Shown: positions 1-7,713, counted from the first letter of the stretch. The stretch is DNA of 11,875 nt from Deltaproteobacteria bacterium (GCA_019314425.1 JAFCZI010000038.1:1-11875); one strand, 5' to 3'. Made by a program: numbers and translations. Notes: a model not told the origin generated them from the sequence alone.

Positions 1-9
1 CTTACAGAA

Positions 10-705
10 ATGCAACTTTTTCAAGAAAAATACCCCACAACCCGGCATTACCCGTTTAATCTGAGAGTGCTTCAGAAAACCAGGCGTCTGGGTTTCATCT
101 CACCGGTGACCTTTCTGGTGGGGGAAAACGGCGCCGGAAAATCCACATTGCTTAAAGCATTGTGCCGGAAGTGCGGCATCCATATCTGGCAAAAGGAACC
201 GGGAGACCGCATGGAACCAAACCCTTATGAAGAGTTGCTCTACCAGCATATGGATGTTCAATGGACAGACGGCCGTGTGTACGGATCTTTCTTTGGCTCG
301 GAAAATTTTCGAAATTTTGCCGAATACGTGGATGAATGGGGCGTATCAGACCCGGAAAGCCTGAAATATTTCGGTGGCAAATCCTTGATCACCCAATCCC
401 ATGGTCAATCCATGATGACATTCTTCAGGGCCCGGTATCAAATTAAGGGCCTGTACTTTTTAGATGAACCGGAGACAGCTCTTTCGCCCAAGAGCCAATT
501 GGAACTGGTTCGTATTTTGAAAGAAATGGGAGACGCCGGCCACGCCCAATTTATTGTGGCCACCCACTCCCCCATTCTTCTGGCCTGCCCCCGTGCCACC
601 ATTTACAGCTTCGATCATTGTCCCGTAAAACCCATCGATTATGAGGAAACGCAGTACTACAGAATCTTTAAAGACTTTCTGGAGAACCGGGAGCAATATC
701 TATAG
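10..705 (+). CDS. AAA family ATPase (COG3910-like, ABC-type nucleotide-binding fold)
   Basis: A soluble 231-residue P-loop ATPase with no membrane segment. Walker A GENGAGKST is at residues 38-46. A degenerate signature SHGQS at 130-134 replaces the LSGGQ of transporter ABC proteins. Walker B ending in LDEPE is at about 148-155, and the switch histidine is in ATHSP (H186). This order, the short length and the NPYEE and SHGQS blocks fit the stand-alone predicted ATPases of COG3910, which resemble RecF/SMC-type heads rather than transporters. The cellular role of that family is not established, and none can be read from context. The frame is open from base 1 and only nine bases precede the ATG, so no ribosome site can be judged and the true start may lie outside the window. 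It converges on the beta-CASP gene, 30 bases away, with no clear terminator between. The family call is fairly sure; the function is unknown. Confidence 0.85.
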   Translation: MQLFQEKYPTTRHYPFNLRVLQKTRRLGFISPVTFLVGENGAGKSTLLKALCRKCGIHIWQKEPGDRMEPNPYEELLYQHMDVQWTDGRVYGSFFGSENFRNFAEYVDEWGVSDPESLKYFGGKSLITQSHGQSMMTFFRARYQIKGLYFLDEPETALSPKSQLELVRILKEMGDAGHAQFIVATHSPILLACPRATIYSFDHCPVKPIDYEETQYYRIFKDFLENREQYL

Positions 706-735
706 GGTTTCGGGATCAGAGGAAAAATCAAGCCA

Positions 736-2340
736 TCATGCCAAGATGGATTTGAGCTCTTCCTGAAGATATTGCAGCTGATCGAGCTGCTCCTCTCCAA
801 GCTCTTTGTCAGGCGCTTCGGATTTCACCTTTTTTCGCAAGGTCTTGAGTTCATTTTCCAGATCGATGATGCTGTTCAGCAACGTGGTTTTCATATCAGG
901 CCCCTCTTTTTCGGGCACCGGCTCATCCACGGAAAGCGCTTTTGATTTGAGAACCAACCGTTCTTTCCATTTTGGGATGTGGGAAATCAGGTTGAGTTTT
1001 TCCTGAATCACCTGGGCCAGTGCTTCGCTCGCCGTGGCTTCACCATGCACCACGAAAACCTTCGGGTTGGATTCAAAATGGGAAATCCATTCAATGAGAT
1101 CCGCCTGATCCGCGTGGGCTGAAAATCCCCCGATGGAAAAAACCTTGGCCCTGACAGCCACATTTTCCCTGAATATCTTGACCTGTTTTTCACCCTCCAC
1201 AATTTTTCTTCCGGTGGTCCCTTTGGCCTGAAATCCCACAATCACGATACTGGCCCCTGTGCGCCATAGATTGTGTTTCAGGTGGTGCTTGATCCGTCCC
1301 GCCGTACACATGCCGCTGGCGGCAATGATAATGGCCGAACCGGGCTTTTCATTGATGGCCATGGATTCCCGGGTAGTGGGGGTAAACTTCAGGTTAGGCA
1401 TATCAAAAGGGTCGTAACCTGCGTCAACAACGGCGCTCGTCTCTTGGTCATAACATTTCTTGTTTTTTCTGAATATTTTCGTCGCTTTGATGGCGAGCGG
1501 ACTATCGAGGTAAATGGGGATGTCCGGGACAAGCCCCTGTCGATGGAACTCTCCCAGGATATAAAGGATCTCCTGGGTTCTCTCCACGGCAAAAGCGGGG
1601 ATAATAATTTTTTCGTTATGGGAAACGCTGTATTTAATGGCCTCCACCAGCTCCAATTTGCTATCTTCAAAGCTCCGGTGGAAACGATTCCCGTAGGTCG
1701 ATTCCACAAAGAGATAGTCGGCATCAAAAATTTCATGGGGCGCCTTCACAATCAACTGGTCTTTCTTGCCCAGATCCCCGGAAAAAACCACCTTAATGGT
1801 TTCGCCGTCTGCCTCAATCCACAATTCCAGGATGGAAGACCCCAGAATATGCCCCGCATTTCGAAGCCGGGCCTTCATCCCCGATTCAAGGGTTAAAATT
1901 TGATCTCTTTCCATGGGATGAAAGCGTTTGAGGCTGGCTTCCGCGTTTTCGGTGGTGTACAGCGGGGTTACCCCCCCCTTGGCCTGACGGGAATTTTTGC
2001 GGGTCTGCCATTCGGCATCCATCTCCTGAATATGGGCCGCGTCCAGCAGCATGATTTCGCACAATTCTGCGGTTGGCGGAGATGTGATGATTTTCCCCTG
2101 AAATCCGTCCTTTACCAGTTTGGGAATTCGCCCGCAATGATCGATGTGACAGTGGGTGAGAAACAGGATTTCGATTTCTTTCGGATCAAACCCCCACGGC
2201 TCCCAGTTGCGGCTTTCCATCTGTCGCCCACCTTGAAAAAGCCCGCAGTCCACCAGGATTTTCCCCATACCGGGCGATTCTACCAGGTAGCAGGAACCGG
2301 TAACGCTTCCCGCCGCACCCAGACATGTAATTCTGATCAT
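736..2340 (-). CDS. MBL-fold/beta-CASP RNA-processing nuclease (YSH1/COG1236-like)
   Basis: A probable zinc-dependent ribonuclease of the CPSF73/YSH1 type, 534 residues, cytoplasmic. The metallo-beta-lactamase half has HCHIDH at 63-68, H164 in AGHILGS and D189 in FSGDLG as metal ligands. E213 in VESTYG lies at the border with the beta-CASP half. That half has PAFAVERTQ (about 248-256), H409 in FSAHAD (motif B) and H432 in VVHGE (motif C), so all expected catalytic positions are present. A charged Glu/Lys/Leu-rich tail (about 483-534) looks like a coiled coil and extends beyond the roughly 430-460 residues of minimal bacterial members. The start at 2340 is chosen because AGGAG lies 7 bases upstream (2352-2348) and the protein then begins MIRITCLGAAGSVTGS, as in relatives. 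An in-frame ATG at 2364 and a TTG at 2367 lack such a site. The chosen start is 23 bases beyond the kamA stop, so the two are probably co-transcribed. RNA as substrate is known for the family and inferred here. Confidence 0.9.
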   Translation of the reverse strand: MIRITCLGAAGSVTGSCYLVESPGMGKILVDCGLFQGGRQMESRNWEPWGFDPKEIEILFLTHCHIDHCGRIPKLVKDGFQGKIITSPPTAELCEIMLLDAAHIQEMDAEWQTRKNSRQAKGGVTPLYTTENAEASLKRFHPMERDQILTLESGMKARLRNAGHILGSSILELWIEADGETIKVVFSGDLGKKDQLIVKAPHEIFDADYLFVESTYGNRFHRSFEDSKLELVEAIKYSVSHNEKIIIPAFAVERTQEILYILGEFHRQGLVPDIPIYLDSPLAIKATKIFRKNKKCYDQETSAVVDAGYDPFDMPNLKFTPTTRESMAINEKPGSAIIIAASGMCTAGRIKHHLKHNLWRTGASIVIVGFQAKGTTGRKIVEGEKQVKIFRENVAVRAKVFSIGGFSAHADQADLIEWISHFESNPKVFVVHGEATASEALAQVIQEKLNLISHIPKWKERLVLKSKALSVDEPVPEKEGPDMKTTLLNSIIDLENELKTLRKKVKSEAPDKELGEEQLDQLQYLQEELKSILA

Positions 2341-2363
2341 AAAGGATCTCCTTTCGTGGTACA

Positions 2364-3437
2364 TCAATCATAGTGTCCATCGGGATGCCGGTAGCTTTTT
2401 CCAGCATAATTGGTCATCAGCAGAAAATCGCCATCTCGTCCCGTGAGGTATTCCGGCAAAAGGGGCACCTTGCCGCCCCCGCCTAAAAGGTCGATGGCAA
2501 AATGGGGAACACAAAGGCCGGAAGTGTGTCCCTGCAATCCCCTCATGATATCCAAGCCCCGGTTCAGCGAAGTCCTGAAATGGCTGGTTCCCCGTGCCGG
2601 ATCCGCATGAAACAAGTAATAGGGTTTAACCCTTATTGTCAAGAGTTTCCGCGTGAGGGTCATGAGGGTCGTCAGATCGTCGTTTACCCCTTTCAGGAGG
2701 ACCGTTTGGCATCCCAGGGGAATTCCCGCATCGGCCAGCCGGTTGCAGGCAATGGAAGCTTCCGGTGTAATTTCAACGGGATGGTTGAAGTGGGTATTGA
2801 TATAGAGGGGATGGAATTTTTGAAGCAGCATGGCCAGTTCCGGTGTGACCCGCTGCGGCAACGCACAGGGGACCCGGGTACCGATCCGTATGATTTCCAC
2901 GTGTGAAATGGCGCGAATGGCGCTCAGGATTTCCCCTAACCGCGCATCTTCCAGAAGCAGCGGGTCCCCGCCGGAAAGGAGCACATCCCGCACTTCCTCG
3001 TGCGCCCGGATATAGCCAATCCCCTGTTCAATGGACGCGTCCGTCGCCATTGAGCTACGGCCCACCTTTCGCTTTCGGTTGCAGAACCTACAGTACATGG
3101 CGCATTCCGAAGAGACCAGGAACAGGACCCGATCCGGATACCGGTGGGTCAGACCGGGAACGGGCGAATGGCCTTCCTCGTTCAAAGGATCCGCCACGGC
3201 CCCGGCATCATCCAGCTCTCGAACATCCGGCATACATTGCCGGTACAGGGGATCGCCTTCCGCTTCAATGAGCCCCAGGTAATAGGGATTGATGCGCATG
3301 GGATATCGGGATATCACGCGCTCCAGCTTTTCCCGATGGGCCGAGAGGGGGCGGGGCAGCGAATCCAGGGTCTCGATACTTTCCGAAAGCAGACGCTTCC
3401 AGATGGGTACATCGTTTGCCATTACTTTTTTACTCAT
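2364..3437 (-). CDS. KamA family radical SAM protein (lysine 2,3-aminomutase-like)
   Basis: A 357-residue radical SAM, PLP-dependent aminomutase homologue. The iron-sulfur motif CAMYCRFC gives C112, C116 and C119. SGGDP at 155-159 is the SAM-binding glycine motif. GGGGK with K323 is the PLP lysine. Two aspartates that hold the epsilon-amine of lysine in clostridial lysine 2,3-aminomutase (D293 and D330 there) have counterparts at D279 (HADPARGTSHFRT) and D316 (AIDLLGGGGK), which favours a lysine-type substrate over glutamate. The HSPVPGLTHRYPDRVLF block before the cluster is also typical. The protein stops about 40-60 residues earlier than the 416-residue clostridial enzyme, with a length closer to EpmB. 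Free beta-lysine synthesis and EF-P lysine modification therefore both remain possible. Neither an EF-P gene nor an ablB-like acetyltransferase lies in the window. The start is ATG with only a weak AGGA about 10 bases upstream. It heads a probable operon with the beta-CASP gene. Confidence 0.88.
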   Translation of the reverse strand: MSKKVMANDVPIWKRLLSESIETLDSLPRPLSAHREKLERVISRYPMRINPYYLGLIEAEGDPLYRQCMPDVRELDDAGAVADPLNEEGHSPVPGLTHRYPDRVLFLVSSECAMYCRFCNRKRKVGRSSMATDASIEQGIGYIRAHEEVRDVLLSGGDPLLLEDARLGEILSAIRAISHVEIIRIGTRVPCALPQRVTPELAMLLQKFHPLYINTHFNHPVEITPEASIACNRLADAGIPLGCQTVLLKGVNDDLTTLMTLTRKLLTIRVKPYYLFHADPARGTSHFRTSLNRGLDIMRGLQGHTSGLCVPHFAIDLLGGGGKVPLLPEYLTGRDGDFLLMTNYAGKSYRHPDGHYD

Positions 3438-3465
3438 GGCCCAAGGTTCCTATTTTGAGACCATC

Positions 3466-3497
3466 TGAATCATTTTTTTATAAATGGTGATGATTCA
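3466..3497. repeat. 8-bp inverted repeat upstream of kamA
   Basis: TGAATCAT at 3466-3473 and its exact reverse complement ATGATTCA at 3490-3497 flank a 16-base T/A-rich centre. It lies 29-60 bases upstream of the kamA start. It could be an operator for kamA or a hairpin in its leader. No named regulator motif is recognised, and a chance 8-bp repeat in AT-rich sequence cannot be excluded. Confidence 0.35.
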
Positions 3498-3513
3498 TGC
3501 TCACTGAAAATAT

Positions 3514-3542
3514 TTGACAAGTTCGGATAATTCCTTTAATTT
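3514..3542 (+). promoter_or_regulatory. possible sigma70-type promoter for purD
   Basis: A perfect -35 hexamer TTGACA (3514-3519) is followed, after a 17-base spacer, by a poor -10 candidate TAATTT (3537-3542, three of six consensus bases). Transcription would start near 3549. On the opposite strand, almost the same bases read TTGTCA (3520-3515), a possible -35 for kamA, without a convincing -10. The weak -10 keeps confidence low. Confidence 0.3.
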
Positions 3543-3559
3543 CCACGTTTGGGCTGGGC

Positions 3560-3599
3560 TGGTATCATCCACTGCCACGGCCCCTTGAGGCCGATACCA
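3560..3599 (+). promoter_or_regulatory. two-tier hairpin in the purD upstream region
   Basis: An outer stem TGGTAT (3560-3565) pairs with ATACCA (3594-3599). An inner stem CGGCC (3578-3582) pairs with GGCCG (3589-3593) around a six-base loop. A 12-base bulge (3566-3577) lies on the left side only. It is not followed by a T-run, so it is not a simple terminator. No known riboswitch consensus was recognised. Confidence 0.35.
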
Positions 3600-3605
3600 T
3601 ATGCT

Positions 3606-3691
3606 AAAAACCGCTGATTTGCAATCATCCGTTCATACTTGCGCCATAAGGCAATTCTCACCACAGAAACACAGGGAGTACAGCGGTTTTT
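3606..3691 (+). repeat. 11-bp inverted repeat ending in a T-run (attenuator-like)
   Basis: AAAAACCGCTG (3606-3616) and its exact reverse complement CAGCGGTTTTT (3681-3691) enclose 64 bases. The right arm runs into six T residues (3687-3692), as at an intrinsic terminator, but the loop is unusually long. It lies 87 bases before the purD start codon. It interlocks with the repeat at 3658-3712, so the two can form only as a pseudoknot or as alternatives. Confidence 0.4.
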
Positions 3692-3712
3692 TCTCCGTGT
3701 CCTCTGTGGTGA
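3658..3712. repeat. imperfect inverted repeat of the CACCACAGAG/CTCTGTGGTG type
   Basis: TCACCACAGA (3658-3667) pairs exactly with TCTGTGGTGA (3703-3712). The inner flanks ACACAGGGAG (3669-3678) and CTCCGTGTCC (3693-3702) pair partly. The wording of the arms resembles a palindromic intergenic repeat that I recall as dispersed in several bacterial genomes, so this may be a repeat-family copy rather than a purD-specific element. Copy number in this genome cannot be seen from the window. Confidence 0.5.
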
Positions 3713-3777
3713 TGAATATGAAAGAAGTATTAAACAATTGAAATGGAGTCGGATGTTTGCTCCGGAAAGGATATGTC

Positions 3778-5061
3778 GTGAAAGTACTGGTCGTAGGCAG
3801 TGGGGGGAGAGAGCATGCCCTGGCATGGAAATTGGCCCAATCAAACAATGTGAAAAAAGTATTTGTGGCGCCGGGAAATGCGGGAACGGCCCGCGAATCC
3901 GGAGTAGAAAACATCCCGATCGATTCGAACAATCTCAAAGGGCTTCAGGATTTTGCCGAGAAAAACCATATTGAATTGACCATCGTGGGGCCGGAAGCAC
4001 CCCTGGTTGAAGGGATTGTAGACCGGTTTGATCAAGTGGGGCTTAAATGCTTTGGTCCCAGCGGTGGTGCAGCCCAGCTGGAAGGGTCAAAGGTTTTCTG
4101 CAAAGATTTTCTCGCCCGCCACCACATTCCCACAGCCTCGTATAAAACATTTACGGATCTGGCCTCAGCAAAGGCCTATATCCATGAAAAGGGTGCCCCC
4201 CTTGTGGTCAAAGCAGACGGTCTGGCTGCGGGAAAAGGGGTCATTATCGCTCAATCCGAAGCAGAAGCCATTGATACGGCTGCAGGCATGCTTTCGGGAG
4301 AATCCTTTGGTGAAGCGGGGAAACGCATCATCGTGGAAGAATGTTTGAAAGGGGAAGAGGCCAGTTTTATTGTAATGGTGGATGGAGAGCACATCCTTCC
4401 ATTGGCCACCAGCCAGGACCACAAAGCCCGCGATGACGGGGATCTCGGTCCCAACACGGGCGGCATGGGCGCCTATTCACCGGCGCCGGTGGTCACACCG
4501 GCACTTCATGACCGCATCATGACGGAGGTCATTGAACCCACGGTGAAAGGCACGGCGATGGAAGGAAATCCCTATCGGGGATTCCTGTATGCGGGGGTGA
4601 TGATATCCAGCGACGGCACACCCAATGTGCTGGAATACAATTGTCGGTTCGGCGATCCCGAAACCCAGCCCATCATTATGCGGCTTCAGTCGGATCTGGC
4701 GGAAATGTGCCTGGCGGCCATTGACCAGCGCCTGGATCAAATTCAAGTGCAGTGGGATAACCGGGCCGCACTGGGGGTCGTGATGGCAGCCGGCGGATAT
4801 CCCATTCGCTATCAAAAGGGCGATGTCATTACGGGGCTTTCCGATAAAGCGGCGGCGGGGGCCAAGATCTTTCACGCGGGCACGGCCTTAAAAGAGGGTC
4901 AGGTGGTGACCAGCGGCGGCCGGGTACTCTGTGCCACGGCCCTGGGAAATACCGTCAGCGAAGCCCAGTCAAAGGCCTATGAACTGGCGAAAACGATTCA
5001 CTGGAAAGGGGTGTATTACCGAACGGATATCGGTTACCGGGCGGTTGAGAGGGAAGGATAG
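3778..5061 (+). CDS. purD: phosphoribosylamine-glycine ligase (GAR synthetase)
   Basis: Catalyses the second step of purine synthesis, joining 5-phosphoribosylamine and glycine with ATP to give GAR, in the cytoplasm. The 427-residue length is normal. The N-terminal domain begins with the GSGGREHALAWK block (residues 7-18). The ATP-grasp domain shows KADGLAAGKGV (145-155), SQDHK with GPNTGGMGAYSP (212-235) and LEYNCRFGDPETQ (285-297), followed by the C-terminal domain. The start is the GTG at 3778: AAGGA lies 6 bases upstream (3767-3771) and the protein then begins (M)KVLVVGSGG as in relatives. A TTG at 3757 would add seven unconserved residues. It stands alone, divergent from kamA and convergent with nrdJ, without purE, purH or purN beside it in the window. 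The structured upstream region suggests leader control, but this is not shown. Confidence 0.97.
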   Translation: MKVLVVGSGGREHALAWKLAQSNNVKKVFVAPGNAGTARESGVENIPIDSNNLKGLQDFAEKNHIELTIVGPEAPLVEGIVDRFDQVGLKCFGPSGGAAQLEGSKVFCKDFLARHHIPTASYKTFTDLASAKAYIHEKGAPLVVKADGLAAGKGVIIAQSEAEAIDTAAGMLSGESFGEAGKRIIVEECLKGEEASFIVMVDGEHILPLATSQDHKARDDGDLGPNTGGMGAYSPAPVVTPALHDRIMTEVIEPTVKGTAMEGNPYRGFLYAGVMISSDGTPNVLEYNCRFGDPETQPIIMRLQSDLAEMCLAAIDQRLDQIQVQWDNRAALGVVMAAGGYPIRYQKGDVITGLSDKAAAGAKIFHAGTALKEGQVVTSGGRVLCATALGNTVSEAQSKAYELAKTIHWKGVYYRTDIGYRAVEREG

Positions 5062-5082
5062 GGGGTAATCGGTCCTAGGGTG

Positions 5083-5139
5083 CAGTTGTCAGGGGGCAGA
5101 AAAATCAGCTTCGATTAGCATCCTGCCCCCTGACAACTG
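5083..5139. repeat. perfect 17-bp inverted repeat between convergent purD and nrdJ
   Basis: CAGTTGTCAGGGGGCAG (5083-5099) and its exact reverse complement (5123-5139) enclose a 23-base loop. A further partial copy, CCTGCCCCCT, occurs at 5122-5131 and again at 5143-5152, so the left arm could pair with either. The position between two stop codons (5061 and 5176) suits a bidirectional transcription end or mRNA 3' stabiliser. No T-run follows on either strand, so it is not a classical intrinsic terminator. It could equally be one copy of a dispersed intergenic repeat. Confidence 0.7.
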
Positions 5140-5175
5140 TCCCCTGCCCCCTTGCGAACGGTTACCGATAGGGGT

Positions 5176-7665
5176 CTATCCACACTTAGTAAACCCGCAG
5201 AAATGACAGGTCATGCAGCCTTCCTCAAAACTGATGGTCTGGCCGCATTCGGGACAGGTTTCTCCCAGGAGACTTTTTTCGTGTTTCCCCTGGGTCATCG
5301 GCTGACCCTGCATATACCGTTTCTCCAGCACTCGGCTGATGGCATCGGGGATGGACAGAACCAGGCCGTCCTTCTGGAAAACGGGGTGCTCACCGCCAAT
5401 GCCTTTCAGTTGTTCCACAATTTTCTCAACCCGAACCCCGGCCCGAAGCGCCAGGGAAACCAGCCTGCCGATGGCCTCGGTTTTGGCGGTGGTGGACCGT
5501 CCGGATTTTCCGATGGTAGCAAACACTTCAAAGGGCCGGTCTTCAAACTCGGTCACGGTCACATACAAGGCGCCCATGCCCGTGGTCATTTTAGTGGTAA
5601 ACCCAAAGAGGGTCTCCGGCCGTTCTTCCACGGCGGTCATGAACCGACCATGGGGCTGCTTATCCTTGTCTGTAAACGAAAGCACCTGATTTTCCTTGCT
5701 ACCATCCCGGTATATGGTAACACCCTTGCATGACAGGGAATAGGCCAGATCGTAAACCTTTTTAACATCGTCAACGGTTGCGTCCCGCGGCAGGTTCACG
5801 GTTTTAGAAACCGCATTGTCCGTATATTTCTGAAATGCCGCCTGCATACGCAGGTGCCACTCGGGCACAACGTCGTGGGCGGTTACGAAAACGGCACGAT
5901 CTTCCTCGGGAATCTCCCCAATACCGCCAATGGTCCCCCTTTTCGAAACGATATCCATTAATTCCGAGCTGTAATAGCCTGTTTCTTTTGCCCTTTTTTC
6001 AAAGTATGGATTGGTTTCCACCAATCGATCATTATCCATGACATTTCTGGCAAAACTGAGGGCAAACAACGGTTCGATACCGCTGGAACACCCGGCGATG
6101 ATGCTCAATGTCCCGGTAGGTGCAATGGTGGTGGTGGTTGCATTTCTGTAAGAACATTCTTTTCGCCCTTTAAAAATGCTTTTGTCAAAATTCCCGAAAA
6201 CGCCCCGTTCCTCCGCCAGATGTTGGGATGCCCGGTGAGATTCTTTTTGAATGAACCCCATGATCGCCTCGGCCGTTTCAAGGGCGTCTTCAGAATCATA
6301 GGGGATTCTCAACTGGTAGAGCAAATCGGCAAACCCCATGACACCCAATCCGATCTTGCGGTTTCCCCTCACCATTTCCCCGATTTCCGGCAGGGGATAC
6401 TGGCTCATGTCGATGGTATTGTCCAGAAAATGGACGCTCTCCCAGACCACTTCCTTGAGATCGCTGTAATCAACGGCCGGTCCCTCATCGGTTTCAATGA
6501 CGAACCTGGCCAGATTGATGGAGCCCAGGTTGCACGCCTCCATGGGCAGAAGGGGCTGTTCCCCGCAGGGATTCGTGCTCTCGATCTCCCCCAGGCCGGG
6601 GGTGGGATTATCCCGGTTGACTTTATCTAAAAAGACGATGCCCGGATCTCCGTTTTTCCATGCCCGTTCGATGAGGGCATTATAAACCTCTCCCGCGTTC
6701 AGGTGGCCTGTGGTTCGGCTGTCGCGGGGATCAATAAGATCATAGTTCGAGTCTGTCCAGATGTTTTCCATGAAGGCGTCGGTAACACCCACTGAAATAT
6801 TGAAATTATTCAGGTCGTCGTTCTTTTCCTTACACTGAATGAATTCCATAATATCCGGGTGATCAACCCTTAAAATGGCCATATTGGCACCCCTTCGCGT
6901 GCCGCCCTGCTTGACCTGTTCGGTGGCCGTATTAAAAATCTTCATGAAAGACACGGGACCCGAGGCAACGCCGCCGGTGGTGCCCACACGGCTTTTCTTG
7001 GGCCTCAGGCGAGAAAAGGAAAATCCGGTGCCCCCACCGGATTTGTGGATCAGAGCGGCGTTTTTGAGGGAATCAAAAATGCCGTCCATACTATCTTCAA
7101 TGGGAAGTACGAAGCAGGCCGCCAGTTGTCCCAGTTCACGATCCGCGTTCATCAGGGTGGGAGAATTGGGGAGGAATTTGAACTCCGTCATCATCTGATA
7201 AAAAACCGCTTCAACCTCCTTGACACGCTCTTCACCCCCGTATCGCTTCTCTGCCTTGGCAATATACGCCGCCACGCGGGAAAACATCTGTTCCGGGCTT
7301 TCAATAACCCGCCCTTCTTTATCGCGCTTCAGGTATCGTCGTTCCAAAACGCGAACCGCGTTGTCGGAAAGATCCAGGCTTCGCTTGATAAAAAACGACT
7401 TATCCAATCGAATCGGCGTTGTTTTGGAAAGCCCGAAATCACACAGTTTTTCATCAATCATATGTTCGATCATCGGCATGGTGATGGTCTGAGGTTCCAG
7501 GCTGGCGATCTCCCTTCTGAGAAACCGGCTGACGTCCATGGCCTGATCCGGATCAATGGCATTTTCTTTGACCAGAAGATCGGAAAATCGGTGGTCATCC
7601 CAGTTGTAAGAACCCAGATCAAGGGCTTCCCCTTCCATAAAAACAACTTTGCTTTCCTGGCCCAT
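5176..7665 (-). CDS. nrdJ: adenosylcobalamin-dependent (class II) ribonucleoside-diphosphate reductase
   Basis: Reduces ribonucleotides to deoxyribonucleotides, using B12 to make the thiyl radical, so it needs neither oxygen nor an NrdB subunit. It has 829 residues. The substrate-site cysteine is in LAACFVLP (C184), NPCGEQPLLP (C367, E369) and EACNLGS (C378) form the active-site barrel, and TTTTIAPTGTLS (510-521) is the conserved phosphate-binding region. The C-terminus is cysteine-rich: CPEC (804-807), C817, C820, C823 and final KCG (C828), the usual tail for re-reduction or zinc binding in long NrdJ proteins. The start at 7665 is chosen because AGGAG (7677-7673) lies 7 bases upstream; the ATG at 7671 is too close to it. 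The TTG at 7770 would add 35 unconserved residues encoded through a 17-bp tandem repeat. A strong promoter carrying an NrdR-like box lies about 150 bases upstream. No nrdAB or nrdDG is in the window. Confidence 0.97.
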   Translation of the reverse strand: MGQESKVVFMEGEALDLGSYNWDDHRFSDLLVKENAIDPDQAMDVSRFLRREIASLEPQTITMPMIEHMIDEKLCDFGLSKTTPIRLDKSFFIKRSLDLSDNAVRVLERRYLKRDKEGRVIESPEQMFSRVAAYIAKAEKRYGGEERVKEVEAVFYQMMTEFKFLPNSPTLMNADRELGQLAACFVLPIEDSMDGIFDSLKNAALIHKSGGGTGFSFSRLRPKKSRVGTTGGVASGPVSFMKIFNTATEQVKQGGTRRGANMAILRVDHPDIMEFIQCKEKNDDLNNFNISVGVTDAFMENIWTDSNYDLIDPRDSRTTGHLNAGEVYNALIERAWKNGDPGIVFLDKVNRDNPTPGLGEIESTNPCGEQPLLPMEACNLGSINLARFVIETDEGPAVDYSDLKEVVWESVHFLDNTIDMSQYPLPEIGEMVRGNRKIGLGVMGFADLLYQLRIPYDSEDALETAEAIMGFIQKESHRASQHLAEERGVFGNFDKSIFKGRKECSYRNATTTTIAPTGTLSIIAGCSSGIEPLFALSFARNVMDNDRLVETNPYFEKRAKETGYYSSELMDIVSKRGTIGGIGEIPEEDRAVFVTAHDVVPEWHLRMQAAFQKYTDNAVSKTVNLPRDATVDDVKKVYDLAYSLSCKGVTIYRDGSKENQVLSFTDKDKQPHGRFMTAVEERPETLFGFTTKMTTGMGALYVTVTEFEDRPFEVFATIGKSGRSTTAKTEAIGRLVSLALRAGVRVEKIVEQLKGIGGEHPVFQKDGLVLSIPDAISRVLEKRYMQGQPMTQGKHEKSLLGETCPECGQTISFEEGCMTCHFCGFTKCG

Positions 7666-7713
7666 GGACATTCTCCTGTTCACAATTTGGCTTTGGGGGG
7701 TATCGCCGTTCGC

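Larger units (their letters stand above)
3438..3777. other. gene-free region between divergent kamA and purD
   Basis: No plausible gene lies in these 340 bases; the open frames across it are short, start inside neighbouring genes or lack ribosome sites. It contains an 8-bp inverted repeat near kamA, a TTGACA hexamer, a two-tier hairpin at 3560-3599, and two interlocked inverted repeats (3606-3691 and 3658-3712). It must hold promoters for both divergent genes. The structured part nearer purD would be transcribed as a leader of roughly 230 bases if the TTGACA promoter is real. Confidence 0.6.

Noticed and set aside
706..735. Terminator between the convergent ATPase and beta-CASP genes.
   Set aside because: The 30 bases show no clear stem-loop or T-run.
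2341..2367. Upstream starts of the beta-CASP gene (TTG at 2367, ATG at 2364 overlapping the kamA stop).
   Set aside because: The ATG at 2340 has AGGAG at ideal spacing and matches the usual family N-terminus. Translational coupling from 2364 remains a minor alternative.
1273..2373. Plus-strand open frames opposite the beta-CASP gene (1273-1896, 1900-2373).
   Set aside because: Shadows of a gene with all catalytic motifs in the other strand; no independent support.
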